NCBI GenBank assembly: GCA_902521465.1
Contig: CABYRL010000009.1
Coordinates: forward strand, 1 to 38,986
DNA from: an uncultured Alphaproteobacteria bacterium
GTDB lineage: Bacteria > Pseudomonadota > Alphaproteobacteria > HIMB59
Direction: 5' to 3'
Length of the DNA: 38,986 nt
A program made the position numbers and the translations under genes. Below the pieces are notes generated by a model. The model saw only the letters and a list, made by a program, of their open reading frames with translations, was not told where the DNA came from and made no database searches. Shown here in pieces: positions 8,394 to 15,669 of the stretch (positions within the stretch are counted from its first letter, which is position 1; each line of letters begins with the position of its first letter).

Positions 8394-9374
8394 TTATTGG
8401 CTAAGAATTGTTTCTTTGTTTTTTGATTTTTTATTTTTCCAAATCTGTTTAATAATATCGTAATGAACACTTAGTATTGAAGGCTCTACTTCATCCGTAT
8501 GTGGTTTGATAATATTATGAAACTTAGGAAGTCTGTGGAAAGGCACATTTGAATATAAATGATGTTCAATATGATATGGCATGTTCCAATATAAAAATTT
8601 TAAAATGGAACTTGGAAAAGATGTTCTAGTGTTATGTATCATATCAGCTGTTTCATCTTTACCAGTATGCTCAACCATTCTAACGAGTCTTACAACAGGC
8701 TCACCCATAATTCTTGGAAGCAGCCAATAAATAAGTAAAAAAGTAGTGCTAAAGTAAATTGAAAAAGCTATAAGAAAAAAATAACCTAAAACCATTAATC
8801 TTGATTCTTTAAAAAGCAATTTTACGTCAGACTCAGGTATATAATCTTTTTCTGATTTATTAAGTTTGCCAATTGAATGTCTGAACAAATTATCGATGAT
8901 TCTCAACCAAATCGCAAAGCTTGTAACGTGTTTAAAATACTCAGTGTAATTGTCTGGAAAATCAACTTTATCAGGATCCTTTTCAGGATGCTGAGTGTAG
9001 GTATGATGAGCAATGTGCCTGTAACGACCATTAAGGAAAGATCTAAGTAAAATGAAACCAATAAAATATCCAACTATTTCATTTAATTTTCTATTTTTAA
9101 AAGCAGTTTTATGGATACATTCGTGTAAACCTGCATAAAGAAAAGCAATAAATGTTCCATGGATAAACATCAAAGGTATGGTTAGGTAAATATTTGGTGA
9201 TAAATAAATAAGCACGCCAGATATAATTATGAGCAAAATGTGCAAAAACAGATGTTTAAGCCCACTTAAGTTATCTCTTTTTAGAAAAGGTTTAAGCTCT
9301 TCCTTAGGAATCAATTTTGATCCGTGGTAAGGCCAATTATTATTGATATTTGATGTATTTTCAGTTGTTTCCAT
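8394..9374 (-). CDS. Histidine-box membrane oxygenase/desaturase (fatty acid desaturase family), paralogue 1
   Basis: This is an integral membrane non-haem di-iron enzyme of the fatty-acid-desaturase superfamily, 326 residues from the ATG at 9374. A TTG seven codons upstream (9395) is possible but less likely. The histidine boxes are HECIH (84-88), HIAHH (120-124) and HIEHH (268-272), with an extra EHTG (235-238). Hydrophobic segments lie near 42-82 and 192-220. The superfamily includes desaturases, alkane hydroxylases and other C-H hydroxylases, so the substrate is open. Unlike most lipid desaturases it is co-transcribed with its own Rieske ferredoxin and reductase, which favours a hydroxylase with a dedicated electron chain. 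A paralogue lies at 14163-15155. Confidence 0.85.
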   Translation of the reverse strand: METTENTSNINNNWPYHGSKLIPKEELKPFLKRDNLSGLKHLFLHILLIIISGVLIYLSPNIYLTIPLMFIHGTFIAFLYAGLHECIHKTAFKNRKLNEIVGYFIGFILLRSFLNGRYRHIAHHTYTQHPEKDPDKVDFPDNYTEYFKHVTSFAIWLRIIDNLFRHSIGKLNKSEKDYIPESDVKLLFKESRLMVLGYFFLIAFSIYFSTTFLLIYWLLPRIMGEPVVRLVRMVEHTGKDETADMIHNTRTSFPSSILKFLYWNMPYHIEHHLYSNVPFHRLPKFHNIIKPHTDEVEPSILSVHYDIIKQIWKNKKSKNKETILSQ

Positions 9375-9408
9375 ATAATAAATATATTTGAGCAAAAATT
9401 CTGATCAA

Positions 9409-9426
9409 ATATATTTTATGAATATG
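9409..9426. promoter_or_regulatory. Candidate LysR-type operator between divergent desaturase-like and PanB-like genes
   Basis: This is an exact copy of the 18 bases at 417-434, with core ATATT-N5-AATAT (9411-9425, T-N11-A pattern). It lies 36 bases from the desaturase-like start and 60 bases from the PanB-like start, a typical place for a LysR-type site controlling both sides. A LysR gene lies about 0.9 kb downstream. It is inferred only from pattern and position. Confidence 0.38.
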
Positions 9427-9485
9427 ACATATGCTTATTTTCTATAAATGTTTAATGCCATGTCCAAAAATGATATTATTTATAA

Positions 9486-10298
9486 ATGAAAAAACTTTAC
9501 ACATGGGGTGGAAAATTTTCAAATAGGAATATTACAGTCTACGATTTAGTAAAAAATAAAGGAAAGAAAAAATATATACAAACAACTGCTACTAATTCAG
9601 ACGAGTCATCTGCTGCAATGGAGGCTGGTTTTGATATGATTTTATGTAAATCACCTAATATTTCTGAAGTTAGAAAAGGAGCTCCAGATTTATTTTTAAC
9701 AGCAACAATAGATTTAGCACTTTTTCCGTTAAAGGACGATGTATTAAGAGAAGCTTTTAATTCACTTAAAAATGGAGCAGATCAAATTTATACCGCAAGA
9801 GGTCCGCACATTGTTGAGTATCTCTCAAAGGAAGATATTCCTGTAATGTGTCATTTAGGGTTGGTTCCAAGAAAATCCTCTTGGAAAGGAGGTCTAAGAG
9901 CTGTAGGAAAAACTGTTGAAGAGGCCATGAAGCTCTATGATGACTTTAAAACCATGGAGAGTGCTGGAGCATTATCAGCAGAGTGTGAGATAATTGCATC
10001 AAATGTTATGGATGAAATCTATAAAAAAACTAATTTAATTATAAGCTCTTTGGGCTCTGGAATGAGTGGAGATATTATTTATTTATTTCAAAATGATATT
10101 TGTGGAGAACATAATGATATTCCAAAACACGCAAGTGCTTTTGGAAATTTATTAAAATTAAAACAAAACCTTTATAATGAAAGAGTAAATTCTTTAAAAA
10201 AATATAAAGAAGCAGTTGAAAATCAATCTTTTCCAACAGCTGATACTACAATTAAAATGAGTGATAAAGACTTTGAAAAGTTTAAGTCGAAAATATAA
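9486..10298 (+). CDS. PanB-like protein (ketopantoate hydroxymethyltransferase superfamily), paralogue 1
   Basis: The 270-residue protein follows the PanB TIM-barrel pattern: IPVMCHLGLVP (118-128), GGLRAVGKT (near 135-143) and AGALSAECEII (160-170) match PanB's VPVxGHLGLTP, GGYKVQGR and AGAxxxxLECVP. The glutamate at about 166 corresponds to the PanB catalytic base. The usual metal and substrate ligands are not visible: the GDS, ADxPF and VKIEGG motifs are replaced by LCKSPN, LTATIDLA and IYTARG. The segment between the first two is also shortened. It is therefore unlikely to make ketopantoate. It is transcribed away from desaturase-like paralogue 1, while its own paralogue (13385-14170) is operonic with desaturase-like paralogue 2. 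The actual reaction is unknown. Confidence 0.75.
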   Translation: MKKLYTWGGKFSNRNITVYDLVKNKGKKKYIQTTATNSDESSAAMEAGFDMILCKSPNISEVRKGAPDLFLTATIDLALFPLKDDVLREAFNSLKNGADQIYTARGPHIVEYLSKEDIPVMCHLGLVPRKSSWKGGLRAVGKTVEEAMKLYDDFKTMESAGALSAECEIIASNVMDEIYKKTNLIISSLGSGMSGDIIYLFQNDICGEHNDIPKHASAFGNLLKLKQNLYNERVNSLKKYKEAVENQSFPTADTTIKMSDKDFEKFKSKI

Positions 10299-10307
10299 GA
10301 TATAAAT

Positions 10308-10349
10308 ATTATCTATATAAAAACATTTATGTTATAAATTATCTATATA
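10308..10349. repeat. Two direct repeats of a 12-base motif overlapping the LysR start
   Basis: The 12-mer ATTATCTATATA occurs at 10308-10319 and again at 10338-10349, each preceded by TATAAAT. The repeat distance is 30 bases, close to three turns of B-DNA, so two bound proteins would sit on the same face. The second copy runs into the LysR start codon at 10349. It could be an autoregulatory operator; chance is possible in such A+T-rich DNA. Confidence 0.45.
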
Positions 10350-11227
10350 TGAAATATATCAATTTTAGTCAATTACGGTCTTTTCATGCTGTTTCTAAAA
10401 CAGGAAGTATTACTCAAGCTTCAAAACTTTTAAAGGTTAGTCAACCTACTATAACCAAACAAATTCAATTATTAGAAGAATTCTATTCTATAAATCTTAT
10501 TAATAGGCATGCGAGAGGAATTTCTCTTACAGACCTTGGAATAAAGTTATATGAAATCACCACTAATATCCTAGAATTAGAAGAAAACGCACTAGATCTT
10601 TTCTCATCAAATTTAAATGTTCATGAGGGAAATTTAATTACTGGTACATCAGGATCTTACTACATAATTAAACTTATAAAAGAGTTTAAAAAGAACCATC
10701 CTAAAATTAAACTAGATATTATCTCAAGCAACTCTAATGATATTTTAGACAAAATTTATAATTATGAGATTGATATTGGTGTAATTGGAAAACCTTTAAA
10801 TAAGAATTTTAAATCAAATATTTTTTCAATACCTTACCTAAAACAAAACATAGTTATAATAGCTGGAAAAGGTCATAAATTTTATGGAAAAAAAAGCTTA
10901 AATATAAATGAACTAAATGGTTGTGATTTTATAAATAGAGAACCTGGATCTGAAACAAGAAGAGTTTTAGAAAATGTATTAAACAAAACAAATAATAAAA
11001 TTAATTCAGTTATGGAAGTAGGTAGGGTTACAATGATACAAGCTGTTAAGGAAAATATGGGCTTAGGTTATATATCCGAACCAGAGTTTGAAAATTACAA
11101 AGATGTTAAAAAAATTTTTATCAATAATACAGATATGTTTACTCAAGCATATGTGGTTTGTTTAAAAAAGAAAAAGTCAGATAATTTAATTAACGCATTT
11201 ATAAACACTGCAAAAAAAATAATCTAA
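10349..11227 (+). CDS. LysR-family transcriptional regulator
   Basis: This is a DNA-binding regulator of 292 residues. The N-terminal winged helix-turn-helix (residues 1-65) has the family pattern FHAVSKTGSITQASKLLKVS followed by QPTITKQIQLLEE. The rest is a type-2 periplasmic-binding-like effector domain beginning near residue 90. It sits 50 bases after a PanB-like gene on the same strand and is the only transcription factor recognised in the accessory region, so it is the natural candidate controller of the desaturase-like/PanB-like genes. Candidate sites are the T-N11-A palindrome at 9409-9426 and the direct repeats across its own start. The inducer is unknown. Confidence 0.93.
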   Translation: MKYINFSQLRSFHAVSKTGSITQASKLLKVSQPTITKQIQLLEEFYSINLINRHARGISLTDLGIKLYEITTNILELEENALDLFSSNLNVHEGNLITGTSGSYYIIKLIKEFKKNHPKIKLDIISSNSNDILDKIYNYEIDIGVIGKPLNKNFKSNIFSIPYLKQNIVIIAGKGHKFYGKKSLNINELNGCDFINREPGSETRRVLENVLNKTNNKINSVMEVGRVTMIQAVKENMGLGYISEPEFENYKDVKKIFINNTDMFTQAYVVCLKKKKSDNLINAFINTAKKII

Positions 11228-11268
11228 CCACTTTTTTCATACTAATGATGAGAGCTCTTAATATTTTT

Positions 11269-11967
11269 TTATTTATATTTGTAATCGGGATTAGTGCCAG
11301 ATGTGTATTCTATACCATCAATTACTACTTTTGGCCAAGTACCAATACCAATAAGTTTGGGTCTTGACTCCAGATAATCTAAAATACCTTGAATCTTTTC
11401 AAAATCGTTCATAAATTTTCTTAACTTTGGAAAGTTATCTAAAATTTTATCATCTAATAGCAATGCTAGTGAAACATGATGATAAACATTAAAATCACAA
11501 TAAAATGCTCTTTCTCCTAAAAAAAAATTACCTTCATATTTACTTAGTAACTTTTCAAAATTTGTAAAAGCTTTGGGTAAAATTTCATCTAAAAGATTTT
11601 TTTTATTCTTTAAGTGCATTTCACCAACCCAAACATTTATTGTTGGATTTAAAGGAAAAAATAAATCATGGGCTGATTCAAATATAGAGTCAGCATATGC
11701 CGCCATTTCCTCATTATTGGGGATATTGTTTGTAAGTTTAGCTATATATCTTGAGATAGTATTGCTTTGCCATATTTCAATTTTCTCATCTATAACAAGC
11801 AAAGGTAATTTATGAAAAATCACCTCTTTTTTGACATCACCCCATGGTTTTTTAAAATAATCCCATGCCATTTCATATGAATATTCGATACCCGCAGTAT
11901 GTAGCATCATCCTTGGAGCCTCACACAAAGCTCTAAGATTGAAATAGATTAACTGTAGTTTAGACAT
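11269..11967 (-). CDS. Glutathione S-transferase family protein
   Basis: The 232-residue protein has the cytosolic glutathione S-transferase layout. An N-terminal thioredoxin-like domain (residues 1-80) has the tyrosine motif LIYFNLRALCEAPRMMLHTA (about 6-25), the cis-proline stretch KLPLLVIDEK, and the QSNTISRYIA glutathione-contact motif. A helical C-terminal domain follows. The sequence most resembles the sigma/pi type with catalytic Tyr. It is divergent from the glutamine-synthetase-like gene across 39 bases and converges with the LysR gene. It may conjugate or isomerise an intermediate of the neighbouring pathway, or simply detoxify; nothing in the sequence decides. Confidence 0.88.
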   Translation of the reverse strand: MSKLQLIYFNLRALCEAPRMMLHTAGIEYSYEMAWDYFKKPWGDVKKEVIFHKLPLLVIDEKIEIWQSNTISRYIAKLTNNIPNNEEMAAYADSIFESAHDLFFPLNPTINVWVGEMHLKNKKNLLDEILPKAFTNFEKLLSKYEGNFFLGERAFYCDFNVYHHVSLALLLDDKILDNFPKLRKFMNDFEKIQGILDYLESRPKLIGIGTWPKVVIDGIEYTSGTNPDYKYK

Positions 11968-12006
11968 AAAGTTTATATTAATATTTTTATATTATAAATA
12001 TTTGTC

Positions 12007-13392
12007 ATGAAAACTAAAAATTACTTATCAGAAGCACAAAATTTTCTTAAGAGAAATACACAAGTAAAATCATTCGATATTGTAATGCATGATTGTAATG
12101 GTGTAGGTCGTGGAAAAATAATTAGAAGAAATGAGTTATTAAATTTGTATAAGTCAGGTAGGCAATTTCCTCTTTCATTACTTGGAATGGATATTACTGG
12201 TGAGGATACACCTGAAACTGGATTGATTTTAGAGCAAGGTGATGGTGACATAAAAGCTTGGCCTATACCATCATCACTAAAGTTATTGCATAACAGCAAA
12301 CCACCAAGAGGTGAGTTATTTATGAACATGTACGATATTGATGGAAAAAAATTATTAACAGATCCAAGAAATGTTTTGGAAAATAAAATTCAAGATTTTA
12401 AAAAAAAAGGAATTAATTTTTATGCAGCATTTGAGCTAGAATTTTTTCTTGTTTCAAATGAATTGGATGAGTATGGAAAACTCAAACCAGCAAAATCTAT
12501 ACTTGGAAAAAGAACATCAACTAAAAAGACAGATGTATATTCAGTAGATCATCTCCATGGTATGTTACCTTTAATTGATGATATTTATGAAGCTACAAAA
12601 CTTGCAAAAATTGATGCTGAAACTATTATTTCAGAGTACGCACCCGGTCAATACGAATTAACATTAAAACATCAAAAATCGTTACTAAAAGCTGCTGATG
12701 ATATTTTAAGGTTAAAAAGAATTATAAGAGCACAAGCAAGAAAACATGGAGTCACTGCATGTTTTATGGCAAAACCTATGGAAAATATTTCTGGTTCTGG
12801 AATGCATTTTCATATTTCACTTTATGATCAAAAAGAAAAAAATATTTTTGCCGAAAGAAATAACAAAAAAGTAAATAAAAATCTTAATTATGCACTTGGT
12901 GGTCTTTCAAAAACAATGGGTGAAAGTATGTTGATATTCGCACCAAATGCTAATAGTTGGAGGAGGTTTGTTTCAGGATCTTATGCACCAACAAAGCCTA
13001 ATTGGGGAATAGATAACAGATCAGTTGCTTTTCGAATACCAAGTAGTAATAAAAATAATAGAAGGATAGAACATAGAGTCTCAGGAGTTGATGCAAACCC
13101 ATATTTAGTAGCCTTAACTATAATTTCAGCAATTGAATTAGGAATTAAAAATAAAATTTCTCCAGATAAACAAACAACCGGAAATGCTTATTTAAAGAAA
13201 AATAATCAAAAATACAAAATTCCCTCTGACTGGAATTCATCAATTATGCTATCTAAGAAATCCTCTTTTTTAAAACAAACTTTAGGCCCAGAATTACATA
13301 AGGCGTTTATAGCCATCAAGGAAATGGAATATCATAAATTTTCTAGTACTATATCAGAATTAGATATTGATTTATATTTAGATGCTATTTAA
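12007..13392 (+). CDS. Glutamine-synthetase-like gamma-glutamyl amide ligase
   Basis: This 461-residue enzyme of the glutamine synthetase superfamily resembles the GlnT/PuuA group, which joins glutamate to ammonia or an amine using ATP. Visible elements are the metal-binding AAFELEFFLV (140-149), the SEYAPGQYEL glutamates (about Glu210, Glu218), the SGSGMHFHIS loop (262-271), and the ATP/glutamate region NSWRRFVSGSYAPTKPNWG with RIEHRVSGVDANPYL. The tyrosine adenylylation loop of GlnA is not seen. Catabolic members make gamma-glutamyl amides from methylamine, ethanolamine, isopropylamine or putrescine. Its location between oxygenase-like and betaine-oxidation genes makes an amine product plausible, but ordinary glutamine synthesis is not excluded. 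It overlaps the convergent PanB-like gene by eight bases. Confidence 0.87.
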   Translation: MKTKNYLSEAQNFLKRNTQVKSFDIVMHDCNGVGRGKIIRRNELLNLYKSGRQFPLSLLGMDITGEDTPETGLILEQGDGDIKAWPIPSSLKLLHNSKPPRGELFMNMYDIDGKKLLTDPRNVLENKIQDFKKKGINFYAAFELEFFLVSNELDEYGKLKPAKSILGKRTSTKKTDVYSVDHLHGMLPLIDDIYEATKLAKIDAETIISEYAPGQYELTLKHQKSLLKAADDILRLKRIIRAQARKHGVTACFMAKPMENISGSGMHFHISLYDQKEKNIFAERNNKKVNKNLNYALGGLSKTMGESMLIFAPNANSWRRFVSGSYAPTKPNWGIDNRSVAFRIPSSNKNNRRIEHRVSGVDANPYLVALTIISAIELGIKNKISPDKQTTGNAYLKKNNQKYKIPSDWNSSIMLSKKSSFLKQTLGPELHKAFIAIKEMEYHKFSSTISELDIDLYLDAI

Positions 13393-14170
13393 CTTTATCT
13401 AGAAAATCATTAAGCTCTTTTTCTTCCATTTTAATAAGATGTTTATCTTCAGGGTATGCACCACTATTAAATTCATCAACAAACATCTTAAAACCTTTTA
13501 TTCTTAATTCTTGTAATTCTCTCTCTTTAATTTCTAAATCTACATATTTTTTTGCATGTCGAGGATAATGACCAACGTTTGTACCAAGTATATCATTACA
13601 AAATAAATATTGTGTATCACACACATCACCACAACCCATACCCATAGTTATCATTTTAGTACTCTTTGTTATAAATTCTGCAAGCTCAACTGGTACCACC
13701 TCAACTTCTACGCAAGCTGCTCCAGCATTTTCGAGATCTTTTACTTTTTGATATACTTTAAAAGCTTCGTTTGACGTTTTTCCTACAGCTCTATAATTAG
13801 TCCACGTTGCAATATTTGGGACTAATCCAACGTGTGCAGTTACAGGTATTCCCTCTTTTGCCATAGCCTCAATAAAGTTAATAGAGTGTGAACAATAAAT
13901 AGCATCTGCTCCCATTTCCATTATTTCAAAACCTTTTTTTATTGCCTCTTGAGGCGAACTCAACAACCCATGTTTAAGGCCAACAGATAAAAATGCTGTT
14001 GGAGCAACTTTTCTTACATCCTTGAAATGATGATCGGGCTCACAGGAAATTATTTCAATTCCTGCTTTGTAGGCAGCTTCTGCCTCTTTTGCTGTATCTA
14101 TATGAGTTTGAGGCCATTTTTTTTTTCCTTTTTGACTCCATAAATCAAAAACAGTAGTTCTTTTAGCCAT
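13385..14170 (-). CDS. PanB-like protein (ketopantoate hydroxymethyltransferase superfamily), paralogue 2
   Basis: The 261-residue protein is closer to true PanB than paralogue 1. It has IPVTAHVGLVP (108-118), NYRAVGKT, LENAGAACVEVEVVPVELAEFIT (matching PanB's LExAGAxxxxLECVPVELAxxIT, catalytic Glu at about 157), and MGMGCGDVCDTQYLFCNDILG for the glycine-rich phosphate-side loop. The PanB ligands GDS, ADxPF and VKIEGG are replaced by SCEPDH, LSVGLKHG and IYCSHS, with about 20 residues lost between the first two. Metal binding must differ or be absent. Its start overlaps the end of desaturase-like paralogue 2 by eight bases, indicating translational coupling and probably one pathway. The reaction is unknown. 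Confidence 0.8.
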   Translation of the reverse strand: MAKRTTVFDLWSQKGKKKWPQTHIDTAKEAEAAYKAGIEIISCEPDHHFKDVRKVAPTAFLSVGLKHGLLSSPQEAIKKGFEIMEMGADAIYCSHSINFIEAMAKEGIPVTAHVGLVPNIATWTNYRAVGKTSNEAFKVYQKVKDLENAGAACVEVEVVPVELAEFITKSTKMITMGMGCGDVCDTQYLFCNDILGTNVGHYPRHAKKYVDLEIKERELQELRIKGFKMFVDEFNSGAYPEDKHLIKMEEKELNDFLDKVK

Positions 14171-15155
14171 TGTTATTAGATGGAACAGCTACTTGTAATT
14201 CATATGAAGGGTTCTTGGCTTGTTTTAAAATTGTAGGGATGATTTCAGAGTATGCTCCCCACAAACCTTTCTTAGCTGGTGGCATCTGATCTTTAACTAA
14301 TTGGTGAAGTTTAGGTAAATTATGTGATGGCACAGTAGGGAACATATGGTGTTCAATATGATATTCCATCTGCCAATATAAAAAACTAAAGATCGGGTTT
14401 AAGTGCATTGTTCTAGTACTATATCTATGATCTTTGATATTGTCTTTTAGCCCAGTGTGCTGAGTTAATCCAAACAGTCTTTTGAGTGTTATCCCATAAA
14501 AGTTTGGAAGTAAAAAATATAAAACCGGCAACCAAGACTGAAAAGCAATTGACATAAAAATTAATAAAATCCAAATACCAACATGTAATCTTGAAGAGTT
14601 TATGCATTTTTGATGTTCCCTTTCAGGAATTACTTGTTTCATTACTTCCGTTTTTTTGCCTAAAGCATGAAGAATAGTTTCGTATTGAGTTGTTTTTTTA
14701 AAATTAATTATGTCAAAGAAAGGTATGAATAAACTGAAAAAGTAAAAAACATCAGTTGGTCTTCTAATTGCAATTTCAAAATCAAGAGGATCATCAAAGT
14801 AAGTATAACCATGATGACGAAAATGTGACCATCTCCATCTTACTGGTTCAAATCCATTCATATAACTACCAATTTGATAAAAAAAGTTATTCCAATAGTT
14901 CGTTTTAAAAGCTGTTTTATGTCCAGTTTCGTGCCAAATAGGATCTGCGCAATTCCATATATTTCCATAAATTAAAAAAAATAATAAAGACCACCAAGTC
15001 CCCCATGTTATATAAGCTAAAACACCAAATACAATTAAAGATCCAAAGAAAATAAACATGTGTTTAAAACCTTGAAAATCAGACTTCTTAAGAAGCTTTA
15101 CAAATTCTTCTTTATCAACGTCACAATGATGCCATTTGTCTAAGTCAACTTTCAT
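14163..15155 (-). CDS. Histidine-box membrane oxygenase/desaturase (fatty acid desaturase family), paralogue 2
   Basis: This 330-residue integral membrane di-iron protein has histidine boxes HETGH (75-79), HFRHH (111-115) and HIEHH (266-270), and a QHTG element near 232-235 equivalent to EHTG in paralogue 1. The shared third box (YHIEHH...P..NLPK) and overall spacing show the two are homologues, although they differ considerably. It is coupled by an eight-base overlap to the PanB-like gene and follows a small membrane protein gene by 40 bases. No ferredoxin lies in this operon, so it may draw electrons from the Rieske/reductase pair at 6860-8382. A lipid desaturase role cannot be excluded. 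Confidence 0.85.
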   Translation of the reverse strand: MKVDLDKWHHCDVDKEEFVKLLKKSDFQGFKHMFIFFGSLIVFGVLAYITWGTWWSLLFFLIYGNIWNCADPIWHETGHKTAFKTNYWNNFFYQIGSYMNGFEPVRWRWSHFRHHGYTYFDDPLDFEIAIRRPTDVFYFFSLFIPFFDIINFKKTTQYETILHALGKKTEVMKQVIPEREHQKCINSSRLHVGIWILLIFMSIAFQSWLPVLYFLLPNFYGITLKRLFGLTQHTGLKDNIKDHRYSTRTMHLNPIFSFLYWQMEYHIEHHMFPTVPSHNLPKLHQLVKDQMPPAKKGLWGAYSEIIPTILKQAKNPSYELQVAVPSNNNG

Positions 15156-15195
15156 TTACAAAAAAATACCATAAACTAAAAAAAAATAAATAAGG

Positions 15196-15618
15196 TCAGA
15201 CAAAAGATCCTATTGCACCAGCTATGGCAAGAATCAAGCCTAATCTAGACAAAGACCCAGAATTTTTAATATATTTTTGATTGGGGGATAGGTTTTTTTT
15301 AGCTGATACATATAAATGCATATTTATAAATATGGCTGTAATTAGAATTAAGCTAGCTCCAAATAATTTCATATGAAAAGTCCAACCTAAATTAAATGAG
15401 CCGTATATTACCAATAGCAAAATAATTCCAGTAACCCACATTGTGATGATAGCTAATAAAGATAAAAATGCTAAAACCTTAAAACCTTTAGCCAAATGAG
15501 GCTCAGGCACTTTACCTTCTTTTTTATATATAGATTGTATAACAGCACTACCAATACCTCCTCCTCCAGCAATAAACAGAGATATAAGATGAAGAAACTT
15601 ACAAATGTATATAATCAT
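15196..15618 (-). CDS. Small four-helix membrane protein (HemJ/DUF2269-like layout)
   Basis: The protein has 140 residues and four likely membrane helices (about 4-28, 46-72, 82-103, 120-140). It has a histidine near the N-terminus (His10 in KFLHLIS), then TGIILL, then WTFHMKLFGAS with His82 and Lys84, and His101. This spacing resembles HemJ-type protoporphyrinogen oxidase and related DUF2269 proteins, in which an N-terminal His and a Lys after W-x-x-H/K are functional. The similarity is by pattern only. It heads the operon with desaturase-like paralogue 2 and the PanB-like gene, so it may be a haem or redox membrane partner. Divergent from the carnitine dehydrogenase gene, 51 bases apart. 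Confidence 0.6.
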   Translation of the reverse strand: MIIYICKFLHLISLFIAGGGGIGSAVIQSIYKKEGKVPEPHLAKGFKVLAFLSLLAIITMWVTGIILLLVIYGSFNLGWTFHMKLFGASLILITAIFINMHLYVSAKKNLSPNQKYIKNSGSLSRLGLILAIAGAIGSFV

Positions 15619-15669
15619 ACAAAAAAAATATCATAATTTAATATTTATGAGTTAATATATTTTTAAAAT

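Noticed and set aside
8394-9395. TTG start at 9395 for desaturase-like paralogue 1
   Set aside because: The ATG at 9374 is only seven codons downstream and homologue-like sequence begins later; the extra residues have no support.
11228-11268. Possible bidirectional terminator between lysR and the glutathione S-transferase gene (AGAGCTCT followed by T-run)
   Set aside because: The palindrome has no loop and the remaining pairing is weak; it is not a convincing hairpin.
15641-15658. ATATT-N8-AATAT in the divergent spacer before the carnitine dehydrogenase gene as a third copy of the LysR-type box
   Set aside because: The spacing differs from the N5 core of the two identical copies and breaks the T-N11-A pattern; likely chance in A+T-rich DNA.
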